Assembly: GCA_027452025.1 (NCBI GenBank)
Contig: DAIDHI010000069.1
Coordinates: 1 to 64,000, forward strand
DNA length: 64,000 nucleotides
Origin: Elusimicrobiota bacterium
GTDB taxonomy: Bacteria > Elusimicrobiota > Elusimicrobia > UBA1565 > UBA9628
Direction: 5' to 3'
The position numbers and the translations under genes were made by a program. Shown here piece after piece: positions 23,611-33,770 of the stretch. A model generated the notes under the pieces. The model ran no database searches, was not told the origin of the DNA, and saw only the letters and a program-made list of their open reading frames with translations. Each line of letters opens with the position of its first letter. Position 1 is the first letter of the stretch.

Positions 23611-24102
23611 TCAAAGACAGAGATAGCGCAGCAGGTCGCGCGCCGAGACGACTCCGTAGCCGCCCGCGCGCAGCCGGACGGGCAGATGCCAATGGCCGCT
23701 CAAGGCCATGCGGTGAAAAGCGTCGGCCAGGGCATCCTGGTCGCTCAAGACGTCGGGCTCTTCGCGCAGGAAGTCCTTGACGCGCGCCCGCGAAAGGTCG
23801 CCCCCCTCAGGCAGCCCGAGCGCGAGCTCGCGCTCCGAGACGATCCCGGCCAAGGCCGCGCCCTCCAAGGCGAGCAGGCAGCCGATCTTGCCTTGGCGCA
23901 TCGCCTCCACGGCCTGCAGGATCGTTGCCGCGGCGGGGATGGTCTTGGCCGGCTTCGGCCCAAGATCGGCGATCGTCGCGCCCAAGATCCGCTTCTCGAG
24001 GCCGCCGGCGGGAGGCGCGGGCGCCTCGGTCAACGGGGTGCGGCAGCCGTCGCACTCGTCGGCGCCTTCCAGGTTATCGGCGCCGCAGCTCGGGCACTTC
24101 AC
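23611..24102 (-). CDS. Zinc-ribbon plus CBS-domain-pair protein
   Basis: A 163-aa protein starting with GTG at 24102. The N-terminus is a zinc ribbon, CPSCGADN...CDGC. Two CBS motifs follow (about 45-100 and 105-163), ending GYGVVSARDLLRYL. CBS pairs commonly bind adenine nucleotides. It lies between korB (2-base gap) and sucC, suggesting a nucleotide-responsive regulator of the 2-oxoacid oxidoreductase or of the succinyl-CoA step. The regulatory role is inferred from position only. Confidence 0.82.
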   Translation of the reverse strand: MKCPSCGADNLEGADECDGCRTPLTEAPAPPAGGLEKRILGATIADLGPKPAKTIPAAATILQAVEAMRQGKIGCLLALEGAALAGIVSERELALGLPEGGDLSRARVKDFLREEPDVLSDQDALADAFHRMALSGHWHLPVRLRAGGYGVVSARDLLRYLCL

Positions 24103-24104
24103 CC

Positions 24105-25148
24105 TTACGCCGCCACCGTCCAGGTCTCGGAGCCCCGCAGCAGTGCCTGCAGGTCCGGCTCGGCGCCAGAAGCCTTTCGGGCCTGCGCGATCTGCCCGTC
24201 GATGAGCTCGTGCAGGGCCGGCCGCTGGACGCTGCGAAACACCCCCTGCGGCGTCGGGAAGTCCGGCCGCTCCATGTGCGCCAGCATGTACGCCAGCGGC
24301 GCCGAGGTCTCGTCGTGGACGAGCAGGTCCTTCGGCGGCTGGCCGGGAGCGAAGGTGACCACTTCCGGCTTGAATCCGTTGAGCCGGATGCCCTTGTCGC
24401 GGTTCTTGCCGAAGATCAGCGGCTGGCCGTGGATGAGGTCGACGTTGTTCTCGTCGCGCGTCGCCTTGTCCGAGACTTCGTTCCAGGCGCCGTCGTTGAA
24501 GACGATGCAGTTCTGGAAAATCTCGATGAGGGCCGAGCCCTTGTGCTTGGCCGCCCGCTCGAGCACCTGCGCGAAGCGCGCCAGGTCGGTGTCGATGACG
24601 CGCCCGACGAAGGTGGCTTCGGAGGCCAGCGCCAGGGCGATCGGGTTGATCGGCTGATCGGTGGACCCGTAGGGCGTGGACTTGGTCTTCTTGCCGAACT
24701 CCGACGTGGGCGAGAGCTGGCCCTTGGTCAGGCCGTAGATCCGGTTGTTGAACAGCAGGATCTTGAGATCGACGTTCTTGCGCAGGGCGTGGATGAGGTG
24801 GTTTCCGCCGATGGAGAGGCCGTCGCCGTCTCCCGTGATCACCCAGACCTGCAGGTCGGGGCGCGCGCACTTGAGCCCGGTGGCCAGCGTCGGCGCGCGT
24901 CCGTGGATCGAATGGAAGCCGTAGGTGTTCATGTAGTACGGAAAGCGCGACGAGCAGCCGATGCCCGAGACGAAGACGTATTTCTCGCGCGGGATGCCGA
25001 GGCTCGGCAGGAGCTTCTGAACGGTGGCCAGGATCGCGAAGTCGCCGCACCCGGGGCACCAGCGCACCATCTGGTCCGACACGAAGTCCTTGCGGGTGAG
25101 CATGGGCCCGTGGGCCGGCAGAGCCGTGAGTTCTTCTTTGTTTTCCAT
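24105..25148 (-). CDS. korB: 2-oxoacid:ferredoxin oxidoreductase, beta subunit
   Basis: Thiamine-diphosphate subunit of a 2-oxoglutarate-type ferredoxin oxidoreductase. RWCPGCGDFAIL supplies the Cys pair of the beta family. The TPP-Mg motif is GDGDGLSIGGNHLIHALRKN with NNRIYGLTKGQ following. It is 347 aa. It is one base from the alpha-subunit stop. Neighbouring sucCD and citrate synthase favour 2-oxoglutarate as substrate, with succinyl-CoA passed to SucCD; the direction (oxidative or reductive) cannot be read from the sequence. Confidence 0.93.
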   Translation of the reverse strand: MENKEELTALPAHGPMLTRKDFVSDQMVRWCPGCGDFAILATVQKLLPSLGIPREKYVFVSGIGCSSRFPYYMNTYGFHSIHGRAPTLATGLKCARPDLQVWVITGDGDGLSIGGNHLIHALRKNVDLKILLFNNRIYGLTKGQLSPTSEFGKKTKSTPYGSTDQPINPIALALASEATFVGRVIDTDLARFAQVLERAAKHKGSALIEIFQNCIVFNDGAWNEVSDKATRDENNVDLIHGQPLIFGKNRDKGIRLNGFKPEVVTFAPGQPPKDLLVHDETSAPLAYMLAHMERPDFPTPQGVFRSVQRPALHELIDGQIAQARKASGAEPDLQALLRGSETWTVAA

Positions 25149-25149
25149 C

Positions 25150-27033
<1,884 letters not shown>

Positions 27034-27055
27034 AAGATTATGCTCCGTCCTGATT

Positions 27056-27520
27056 TCAGGCTCCATCGGCCTGATCTGCCTTCAAATTCGGCTGGGGCGG
27101 CCGATTGACGACCGCCTTCGGGAAGTGTTCCGCCAGATACTGGATGATCGCGGAGACCGTCACGACGCCGGCCGGGGCGCCGTCCGCGTCGAGCAGCGGC
27201 AAATGGCGAACGCCGCGCTCGTTCATCATCTCCGCCGCCTCGCCGACGGTCTGCTCCAGGCGCACGCAAAGAGGGTCGCGGGTCATGAAGCGGTGGATAG
27301 GGTCATTAGGGCCGGCTTTGCCGGCGGCCTTGAGGAGGAAATCGCGTTCCGTGAAGATCCCGGAAAGGCGCCGCCCCCGGCAGACCATAAGGCAGGACGC
27401 GCGGGCGCCGCGCAGGGCGCTGAGGCAGTCGGCTAGCGACGCGTCTTCCTGGACCGACACCGGCTTCTCGCGCGCGAGTTGGGAGAGAGTCTCGCTGAGG
27501 GCCTTCGTCTTGACGAACAT
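27056..27520 (-). CDS. CBS-domain-pair protein
   Basis: A 154-aa protein made almost wholly of two CBS motifs: LADCLSALRGARASCLMV...GIFTERDFL and VGEAAEMMNERGVRHLPLLD...GVVTVSAIIQYLAEHF. It probably senses AMP/ATP-type ligands. As first gene of the korA-korB-CBS-sucC-sucD-gltA operon, and with a second CBS gene after korB, it points to adenylate-level control of ferredoxin-linked TCA steps (inference). Confidence 0.85.
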   Translation of the reverse strand: MFVKTKALSETLSQLAREKPVSVQEDASLADCLSALRGARASCLMVCRGRRLSGIFTERDFLLKAAGKAGPNDPIHRFMTRDPLCVRLEQTVGEAAEMMNERGVRHLPLLDADGAPAGVVTVSAIIQYLAEHFPKAVVNRPPQPNLKADQADGA

Positions 27521-27539
27521 GTTGAGGAACGGTCAATCG

Positions 27540-27545
27540 AGTATA
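27540..27545 (-). promoter_or_regulatory. -10 box for the CBS-kor-suc-gltA operon
   Basis: Minus-strand TATACT, 19 bases before the ATG at 27520. No clear -35 partner is seen. The 92-base gap to the FHA gene (27521-27612) holds nothing else recognised. Confidence 0.4.
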
Positions 27546-27612
27546 TCATATTGGTCGCGAGGCGGCGCTCGTCCGCCCTTCCGGGGCATGATTTTCGTCA
27601 ATCGGCGCGGCT

Positions 27613-28314
27613 CTAGGCCGCGTCGCGCAGGACGAACTGCATGGTGGTGGCTCCGCAATCCACCATGTCGCCGTCCTTGAGGACGACCTGCCCCGTCACC
27701 TTGGCCCCGTTGACGACGGGATAGCCCCGGGCGACGGCGACCAGAACGTAGCCCTCGGGCTTTCGGTGGATCGACGCGGCCACCTCGGGCGCCGAGCCGA
27801 AGAGGCCCGTTCCCTTGATAAGGACCTGGACCCGGTCCGATTTGCCGATGTAGGTGGACAGGCCCTTGAGCTCGTATTCCGCCTGCGGCCCGGCGCCGCC
27901 TTTGAGCACCCGCAGCCAGCCGATCTTGGCCGCGCCGTCTTTCCGCGCGGCGGCGACAGGCTCGGGCGGCTGCTGCGAGGAAATGACCAGCGTCGAATCC
28001 TCGGCGGGGGCATCCCGAGGGGCCTGAGTCTCGTCGAGAAAGACCAAGACGTGCTTGGCCACGCCGACTACGTCGTTGTGATGGAGGCCGGATTTCTTGA
28101 TGCGCTTCTCGTTGACGAAGGTGCCGTTGGTGGAATCGAGGTCCTCGACGTAGTACGTGCCCCCTTCGAGGCAGATGCGGCAATGATGGCCCGAGACCGC
28201 CGGGCTGTCGATGACGACGTCGTTGTCGGCCTTGCGCCCGACCGCGAGGCTGTCCTTGGCGAACGGGATCTCCTGGATCACCGCCGCGTTGAACTTGAGC
28301 AGGAGCTTAGGCAT
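27613..28314 (-). CDS. Double FHA-domain protein
   Basis: A 233-aa cytoplasmic protein. The first FHA domain (about 1-90) has the phosphothreonine-binding signature: VGRKADNDVVID, SGHHCRI and DSTNGTFVNEKRI. A second FHA-like domain (about 128-230) keeps the fold pattern (TYIGKSDRVQVLI, VVNGAKVTGQVVLKDGD) but lacks the canonical Arg/Ser/Asn set. The start overlaps the phosphatase stop by 8 bases. It is probably the reader of phosphorylation laid down by the kinase encoded two genes upstream. Confidence 0.9.
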   Translation of the reverse strand: MPKLLLKFNAAVIQEIPFAKDSLAVGRKADNDVVIDSPAVSGHHCRICLEGGTYYVEDLDSTNGTFVNEKRIKKSGLHHNDVVGVAKHVLVFLDETQAPRDAPAEDSTLVISSQQPPEPVAAARKDGAAKIGWLRVLKGGAGPQAEYELKGLSTYIGKSDRVQVLIKGTGLFGSAPEVAASIHRKPEGYVLVAVARGYPVVNGAKVTGQVVLKDGDMVDCGATTMQFVLRDAA

Positions 28315-29164
28315 GCCGCTGGCCTCCCGGCGTCCCGGCCGGGCCGCCGAGGAGGCGCGACAGGACGCGGTCCCAAGCGCCGCCGGACGCCTTCTCCGGG
28401 ACCTTGGCGGCCACCACGGTCACGTTGTCGACGCCGCCCGCCTCGCAGGCCCGGCGCACCAAGGCCGAGGCGATGCCTTCGGCCGTCTCCTGGCCCGCGA
28501 TGGCCCGGGCGATCTCGTCGTCTGAGAGCATCTTGTTGAGCCCGTCCGAAGCCAGCACGACGACGTCCCCGGGCAAGAGCGGGTGGTCGGCCACGTCGAC
28601 CCGCACGTCCTCCTCGGCGCCCAAGGCCCTAGTCAAGATGTTCTGAAGGCTCGACTTCGAAGCGTCCTCGGCGCTGATGAGGCCCCGCCTGACTTGGTCG
28701 CCGACGAGAGAATGATCCTCGGTGAGCTGGTCGAGACGCCCCTGCCGCATCAAGTAGAGCCGGCTATCGCCCACATGGGCCACGGCCAGCTTCTTGCCGT
28801 CGGCCAGGGCGGCGACGACGGTCGTCCCCATGCCGGCGTCCTTGGGGAAAGCGCGTCCCTTCTCGAAGATCACCGTGTTGGCGGACTTGACGAAATGCTC
28901 CAGCTGGCGCGCTTCCAACGACAACGCGGGATCTCCGCCCTCGGGGACCGTCGTCTTGCCACCTGCGCGCATGCGCCGGGCGAAGTCGCGGATCGTCTGC
29001 GTGGCCAGGCCCGCCGCCACCTCCCCCGAATTGTGCCCCCCCATCCCGTCGGCGACGACGAGCAGGCCGAGCTCTCCATCGACGGCGAAGCTGTCCTCGT
29101 TGTTGGCGCGCACGCGGCCCGGATCCGTCGCGGCCGCGACGTCGAGGCCGCAGCGCGCCATCAC
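28307..29164 (-). CDS. PP2C-type Ser/Thr protein phosphatase
   Basis: A 285-aa phosphatase. Metal-binding motifs: VRANNEDSFAVD, LLVVADGMGGHNSGEVAA, VAHVGDSRLYLM, VVLASDGLNKMLSDDEI and GGVDNVTVVAAKV. Removes phosphate from Ser/Thr. It overlaps the kinase gene by 4 bases (ATGA) and the FHA gene by 8, the typical kinase-phosphatase-reader arrangement. Confidence 0.95.
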   Translation of the reverse strand: MMARCGLDVAAATDPGRVRANNEDSFAVDGELGLLVVADGMGGHNSGEVAAGLATQTIRDFARRMRAGGKTTVPEGGDPALSLEARQLEHFVKSANTVIFEKGRAFPKDAGMGTTVVAALADGKKLAVAHVGDSRLYLMRQGRLDQLTEDHSLVGDQVRRGLISAEDASKSSLQNILTRALGAEEDVRVDVADHPLLPGDVVVLASDGLNKMLSDDEIARAIAGQETAEGIASALVRRACEAGGVDNVTVVAAKVPEKASGGAWDRVLSRLLGGPAGTPGGQRHA

Positions 29165-31611
29165 TTCGGCGCCTCCGGCGGCGTCAGCCGGATCGTGGGC
29201 TCCGCCTCTGGAAGCGGAATCTCGATCGTGCGCAAGGTCGCCTGCGCCGGCTCCGGAACGCGGACGACGGGGATCGGCTGGGCGGCATCGGCGACGGCAG
29301 GCGGCGACGGGGGCTGGGCCGCCTCCAGGGGCGCCGGGGCGCGCCCCGCGCCGGCCGCGCAGGCGCGCAGATCGGCCGCGAGCTCGCGGCCCCGCGCGTA
29401 GCGCTGATCCGGGTCCTTGGCCAGGCCCTTATCGAGGATGGCGGCGGCGCAGGCGGGAACGGCCGGGTTGATCGACCGCGCCTCCGGATGCGGGTCGTTG
29501 GCGATCTGGAAGAGCAGGGTCCCGATGCCTTCCCCTCCTTTAAAGGGCTTTTCGCCGGTCAGCAGCTCGAAGAGCACGACGCAGAGCGAGAAGAGGTCCG
29601 AGCGGCCGTCCACCTTCTTGCCGGCGACCTGCTCCGGGCTCATGTAGGAGGGCGTGCCCATCACGGTTCCCGTGGCCGTCTTGGACGAAGCGGTGATGCG
29701 GGCGATGCCGAAATCAGCGACCCGCACGGTGCCGTCCTTAAGCAGCATCAGATTGGCGGGCTTTATGTCGCGGTGGACGATGCCCTGCCCGTGAGCGTAA
29801 TCCAGGGCGTCGGCGACGACGGCGGCGTATTCCATCGCCTTGGCGGCCGGCAGCAGGCCTTCTCTGCTCGTGAAGCGCATGAAGTCTTGCCCGTCGAGCA
29901 GCTCCATGGCGATGTAAGCCACGTCCTGCTCCTCGCCTGCGTCGAAAATGCGGACGATGTTTGGATGGTTGAGCGTGCCAGCCGATTCGGCCTCGCGGAA
30001 GAACCGCTCCTTGACCGCCTTGCCCTCCGCCGCGTCGGAACCTTCGTCGAGGATCATCGTCTTGATCGCCACTTGGCGGTTGATCTTGGGGTCCCGCCCG
30101 AGATAGACGATGCCCATGGCGCCGCGCCCGAGCTCCTTCTCGATCTCGTAGCGGCCGAACGTGGATTTGGCCGCTCCTGCCGCGATGAGGACGGCGCCCT
30201 CGGCCGCCGGCTTGAGCGCCGCCGTCTTCTGCGCGGCGTCCTCGTCCTCGACGCGCACCTTGCCTTGCCCCTTGCCAAGAAAGCTCTTCGAGACGACCGC
30301 CAGGTAGCCCAGCGCCAGCAGCACCGAGGGGTAGGCCACCTTGAGCCATTGCCCGTTGACGAACAGATAGGTGCCCGCGCCCAACAGGATCGCCAGCAAA
30401 AGGCAGCTGACGAAGAACCCCCACAGGGCCTTGAGCCGCGGCAGGGCGAACATGATGAAGAGGCCGATGAAGGCGATGAGCCCCAACTCCGCCCGGCGGG
30501 CCCACGGCGGGCGCTTGAGGAACTTGCGGTGCAGGATGTTCTCCACGACGTTGGCGGCGACCTCAGCGCCGGGCAGCGTCGAGGAAAGGGGCGTGACGGA
30601 CAGAGTGGAGATCCCCGTCGCCGTCGGGGCGACGATGACGATCTTGTCCTTGAAGAGGTCCGGAGCGACCTTGTCCCCCATCACGTCCTGGCTGGAGAGA
30701 TAGTGAAAGGTCCCGTAGGGCCCGTTGAAGGTGACGAGCATGCGCGCTCCCGAAACCAGCGGCACCTCCGCGCGGCCCAGCCGCACGTCGCGGCCGGGCG
30801 CGATCGCGACGTCGGAGGGCTTGACGCCCAGATACGCCATGGCCAGCTGCAGATCGAAGGAAGGCACGTATTCGTCGCCGTAGCGCTCGACCAGGGTGGC
30901 CCGCCGCAGGACGCCGTCGCGATCGGGATGCAGGTCGACGTCCCCGATCGCCTCGGCGGCCTGGGCGAAGGGGAGGATCGGAAAGACGGCCTGCTTGTCC
31001 TGAAGGGCGGCAAGCCGGGGCGCGCCGAGCGCGAGCTCGGCGTGGATCGTCGAGCTGGAAAAGACGGCGGGCAGAAGCTGGGGCTTGGCGCCGATGACCC
31101 CGTCGGAAAAGAACATCGGCAAGACGACGTTGCCCGCTTTCTGCAGGGAAGCGAGAAGTTTGGAGTCCGCGTCCAGCTCGACGCGCGCGTTTTCGAACGC
31201 GGCGTCGAACAGCTTGCGCCGGTCGAAAATGCGGCGCTTGCGCACCAGCTCGTCGTACTGCTTTTGCAGGCCGTCGAGGGCCGAGAGGCCCGTGTTGCGC
31301 TCCGGCTCCGAGTAGACGACCTCAAGGCCTACGACCTTGGGATGACCCGCTTCGATCTTATCGAGAAGCGCCGCGACGCGGGAGCGCGACCAGGGCCAGC
31401 GGCCGAACTCGGCGATCGAGGCGCCGTCGATGGCGACGATGACCGTCTCCCTCGAGACGTCCACGGCCTGCCGGAGCTTGGCGCGCGCGTCGTAGGACTT
31501 GAGTTCCAGTCCCTCGATATAGGGGAAGACGCCCGGCAGCGCGTAACAGACCGCCACGCCCAAAGTCAGGATCAGGCCGACGAGGGCGTCGAAGATCCAA
31601 CTCTTCTTCAT
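29161..31611 (-). CDS. CHASE2-domain membrane Ser/Thr protein kinase
   Basis: An 816-aa receptor kinase. N-terminal membrane helix (about 8-30), extracytoplasmic CHASE2 sensor (about 35-370, with VIVAIDGASIAEFGRWPW and later VIVAPTATGIS), three membrane helices (about 375-450), then a Hanks-type kinase: GRGAMGIVYLG, QVAIKTM, IVHRDIKPANLML, VADFGIARI, SYMSPEQ. The C-terminal tail is Pro/Ala-rich. Topology implies that an envelope signal controls cytoplasmic phosphorylation. It heads an operon with PP2C and FHA genes. A strong promoter sits just before the ATG. Confidence 0.95.
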   Translation of the reverse strand: MKKSWIFDALVGLILTLGVAVCYALPGVFPYIEGLELKSYDARAKLRQAVDVSRETVIVAIDGASIAEFGRWPWSRSRVAALLDKIEAGHPKVVGLEVVYSEPERNTGLSALDGLQKQYDELVRKRRIFDRRKLFDAAFENARVELDADSKLLASLQKAGNVVLPMFFSDGVIGAKPQLLPAVFSSSTIHAELALGAPRLAALQDKQAVFPILPFAQAAEAIGDVDLHPDRDGVLRRATLVERYGDEYVPSFDLQLAMAYLGVKPSDVAIAPGRDVRLGRAEVPLVSGARMLVTFNGPYGTFHYLSSQDVMGDKVAPDLFKDKIVIVAPTATGISTLSVTPLSSTLPGAEVAANVVENILHRKFLKRPPWARRAELGLIAFIGLFIMFALPRLKALWGFFVSCLLLAILLGAGTYLFVNGQWLKVAYPSVLLALGYLAVVSKSFLGKGQGKVRVEDEDAAQKTAALKPAAEGAVLIAAGAAKSTFGRYEIEKELGRGAMGIVYLGRDPKINRQVAIKTMILDEGSDAAEGKAVKERFFREAESAGTLNHPNIVRIFDAGEEQDVAYIAMELLDGQDFMRFTSREGLLPAAKAMEYAAVVADALDYAHGQGIVHRDIKPANLMLLKDGTVRVADFGIARITASSKTATGTVMGTPSYMSPEQVAGKKVDGRSDLFSLCVVLFELLTGEKPFKGGEGIGTLLFQIANDPHPEARSINPAVPACAAAILDKGLAKDPDQRYARGRELAADLRACAAGAGRAPAPLEAAQPPSPPAVADAAQPIPVVRVPEPAQATLRTIEIPLPEAEPTIRLTPPEAPK

Positions 31612-31622
31612 GCGCTGGCGCT

Positions 31623-31651
31623 AGTGTAACTGACCGCCCCAGGGCTGTCAA
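31623..31651 (-). promoter_or_regulatory. Promoter of the kinase-phosphatase-FHA operon
   Basis: Minus-strand TTGACA (31646-31651), 17-base spacer, TACACT (31623-31628), 11 bases before the kinase ATG. The leader would be only a few bases long. Confidence 0.75.
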
Positions 31652-31664
31652 CCCTGAGGGTCGC

Positions 31665-32234
31665 CTAGCGGCGCAGCAGGCGCCAGCCGGCGGGAAGCAG
31701 CGCCGCCGAGAGCAGCGACTTGGCCGCGTCCCCGATCAAGAAGGGGTAGAAGCCGAGGGCGAGCAGGCGCCCTTTGGGCACATAAAAGGAAAGAACGGCC
31801 AGGCCGAAGACGAAGATGAGGGTGCTGCTGAGCAGCATCAGGCCGGCGCAGGACAGCGGCGAGCGGTCCCAGCCGCGCCGCGCCAGCGTGCCGGCCAGCC
31901 AGGCGGCGGGCAGGAAGCCCGCGAGATAGCCGCCCGTCGCGCCGAAAAAGCAGTGCCAGCCCGCGGCGCCGCCCGCGAAGAACGGCAGCCCCGCGGCGCC
32001 CATCGCGAGGTAGAGGGCCACGGAGGCCGCGCCGCGCCGCGGGCCGAGGAGCGCCCCGGCGTAGAGCACGCCCAGGGTGGAGCCCGTCAGAGGCACCGGC
32101 GTGAACGGGAGGGGCACGGTGATCTGGGCGCACAGGGCGATGAGCAGCGATGCCAGGACGACCAGGGCGGCCGAGAGCGGCCACTCGGACGCGGGAACCA
32201 TGGTTTCGTATTTCAGCAGCGCGGCGTCGGTCAT
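31665..32234 (-). CDS. bioY: BioY biotin transporter S component
   Basis: A 189-aa integral membrane protein with five to six hydrophobic helices. The signature VPLPFTPVPLTGSTLGVLYAGALLGPRRG and GGYLAGFLPAAW match BioY, the biotin-binding subunit of ECF transporters. No EcfA/EcfT genes are near, so it works alone or with a shared module. AGGAGGAG precedes the ATG. No biotin synthesis gene is in the window. Confidence 0.93.
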   Translation of the reverse strand: MTDAALLKYETMVPASEWPLSAALVVLASLLIALCAQITVPLPFTPVPLTGSTLGVLYAGALLGPRRGAASVALYLAMGAAGLPFFAGGAAGWHCFFGATGGYLAGFLPAAWLAGTLARRGWDRSPLSCAGLMLLSSTLIFVFGLAVLSFYVPKGRLLALGFYPFLIGDAAKSLLSAALLPAGWRLLRR

Positions 32235-32258
32235 CTCGCTCCTCCTGAGGCATCCATC

Positions 32259-32651
32259 CTAGCTTTTTTCGGGCTGCGCCCGCATCACCACGAGCACGCC
32301 CAGGTCTTCGCCTTCGCTGCCGGAGAACAGCTTGACCGTCGTCAGGAAGCGGCCTCGCCCGCCGGGCATGGTCACGTCCATCAGCTCGCCTTGCGTGCGC
32401 CGCTTGAGGATCTCTTGGACGCGCATGCGCAGGTCGGGGCCTTCCTGGGAACCGAGGATGTCGCGCGCGCAGTCGTTGCAGGCCAGCACGTCTCCGCGCA
32501 GGTCGGTGACGACGACGCCGTCGGGCAGGCTTCGCACGAGGCTGGCCAGGCGGGCGCGCTCGCGCGCCAGGCGGCGAGCGCCAAAGAAAGCGGCGCCCAG
32601 GCCTCCGAGCGCGGCGCCGGCCGCCGCGGCGATGGCGCAGATCGCGGACAC
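32259..32651 (-). CDS. Membrane-anchored PAS-domain protein
   Basis: A 130-aa protein with an N-terminal Ala/Gly-rich helix (about 3-25) followed by a short basic helix and a PAS-like domain: LVRSLPDGVVVTDLRGDVLACNDCARDILG, then MRVQEILKRRTQGELMDV and FLTTVKLFSG. There is no kinase or output domain, so it may work with a partner or be a remnant of a sensor. It is 24 bases upstream of bioY on the same strand and divergent from the HMA gene. Confidence 0.72.
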   Translation of the reverse strand: MSAICAIAAAAGAALGGLGAAFFGARRLARERARLASLVRSLPDGVVVTDLRGDVLACNDCARDILGSQEGPDLRMRVQEILKRRTQGELMDVTMPGGRGRFLTTVKLFSGSEGEDLGVLVVMRAQPEKS

Positions 32652-32698
32652 GGCGCTGAGTCTAACAAAAGCGCCGGGGCATTTGCTAATTTACGGGG

Positions 32699-33091
32699 GT
32701 GAAAGCCGCGACCCTCGCCTTGCTGCTGGCGGCGGCGCCCGCCTTCTGCGCGCCGCCCGACGGCCTGCGCGACCTCACCGGCGGGCAGTACGCGCTGCAC
32801 GTCTCCGGAATGCTCTGCTGGGCCTGCGCCCGCGCCCTTGAGGCCGAACTGTCCGGCCTCAAGGGCGTCAGCGCCGCCTCCGCGGACTTCGACCGTGGCG
32901 TCGTCGTCGTTTCCGTAAGGCCTGGTGCCACCGTGACCGCCGCCCGGGTGCGGCACGCGCTGCGCCGCGCCGAGAGCCTCGCCAATCTGGGCGCGCGCTA
33001 CGAGGTCACGGAAATCGATTACCGCATCGTCCCCATTATCCCCGGCATCCCCGACGGCCTGCCTCCCCCCAAAAACAAAGCCCGCCGGTGA
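32699..33091 (+). CDS. Secreted heavy-metal-associated (HMA) domain protein
   Basis: A 130-aa protein starting with GTG. A signal peptide (about 1-18) precedes an HMA-like fold with the metal-binding motif GMLCWACARALEAEL (a Cys-x-x-Cys site) and the second-strand pattern GVSAASADFDRGVVVV. Likely binds Cu(I) or another soft metal in the periplasm. No P-type ATPase is adjacent. The stop codon lies inside the hairpin of the shared terminator. Confidence 0.82.
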   Translation: MKAATLALLLAAAPAFCAPPDGLRDLTGGQYALHVSGMLCWACARALEAELSGLKGVSAASADFDRGVVVVSVRPGATVTAARVRHALRRAESLANLGARYEVTEIDYRIVPIIPGIPDGLPPPKNKARR

Positions 33092-33102
33092 AGGCGGGCT
33101 TT
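33070..33102 (-). terminator. Rho-independent terminator of the cold-shock gene (probably bidirectional)
   Basis: Perfect 10-base stem (33077-33086 with 33093-33102), 6-base loop. On the minus strand it is followed by GTTTTTG, a good U-tract; on the plus strand the stem itself ends in TTT only, so termination of the HMA gene would be weaker. Confidence 0.8.
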
Positions 33103-33139
33103 GGTACGGAACGCCTATGGAAGGCGCTGGCTCTACGAT

Positions 33140-33343
33140 CTAGAGCTTCTTGACGTTCGCGGCGCGGGGGCCCTTGTCGGACTCCTGCACGTCGAACTCG
33201 ACGGCCTGATTTTCAGCGAGGCTCTTGAATCCCTCGCCGAGGATGGCCGTGTGATGGACGAACAAGTCCTTGGAGCCATCGTCGGGCGTGATAAATCCAT
33301 AGCCCTTCTGATCGTTGAACCACTTCACTTTACCGGTAGGCAT
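33140..33343 (-). CDS. Cold-shock family RNA-binding protein
   Basis: A 67-aa single cold-shock domain. The RNA-binding motifs are [10 protein letters not shown] (RNP1) and LFVHHTAI (RNP2). The start [14 protein letters not shown] is canonical. GAGGATAA precedes the ATG. The leader is about 60 bases and starts at a TATAAT promoter. Probable RNA chaperone. Confidence 0.97.
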   Translation of the reverse strand: MPTGKVKWFNDQKGYGFITPDDGSKDLFVHHTAILGEGFKSLAENQAVEFDVQESDKGPRAANVKKL

Positions 33344-33410
33344 TCGTATTGCTTATCCTCTTTCCGATGCGACATTTGCCCTTACGAGCGGCCCCTTGCG
33401 GGGTTATGCT

Positions 33411-33416
33411 ATTATA
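33411..33416 (-). promoter_or_regulatory. -10 box of the cold-shock gene
   Basis: Minus-strand TATAAT inside the palindrome ATGCTATTATAGCAT. A weak -35 (GTGAAA) lies 16 bases upstream. The predicted leader of about 60 bases contains a GC-rich hairpin (CCCCGCAAGGGG). Confidence 0.6.
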
Positions 33417-33448
33417 GCATGAAACTAAGGTTTTCACCTAAATAATTA

Positions 33449-33682
33449 ATGGGACCAACGGACCGCAAGGATTATCTCGAACGCCTGATCATGGGCCTCG
33501 AGCAGACCATCGAGAACCAGAAGTTCGAGATCCCTTATTACAAGGAAGGCGATATCCAGCTCGTCTACGCCAAGAAGTTCCTGGCCGCCTGCGAAGACAA
33601 CCTAGCCAGCGCCAAGAAAGAGCTCGAGGAGCTGCGCAAGGCCGGCGCTTCGAACCCGCGGCCGCCGCAAAACACCGCCTGA
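33449..33682 (+). CDS. Small charged helical protein, unknown
   Basis: A 77-aa protein, MGPTDRKDYLERLIMGLEQTIENQ..., rich in Glu/Lys and predicted helical, with a hydrophobic heptad-like pattern and a Pro-rich tail. No family recognised. No clear ribosome-binding site; a TATTAT on the plus strand about 35 bases upstream could be its -10. Coding character (codon bias, charged composition) supports a real gene. Confidence 0.6.
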   Translation: MGPTDRKDYLERLIMGLEQTIENQKFEIPYYKEGDIQLVYAKKFLAACEDNLASAKKELEELRKAGASNPRPPQNTA

Positions 33683-33770
33683 GCCATTCTGGCTGATTCG
33701 TTGCCTTCGGCCGGCGCGCCGATCTTTAGCACCTGGACCGCGCCGAGGCTTCCTTGGTAAGCTGGCTCGC

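Noticed and set aside
33344..33448. Cold-shock leader as a known thermosensor or riboswitch
   Set aside because: Only a GC hairpin is visible; no conserved cold-shock leader motif could be recognised.
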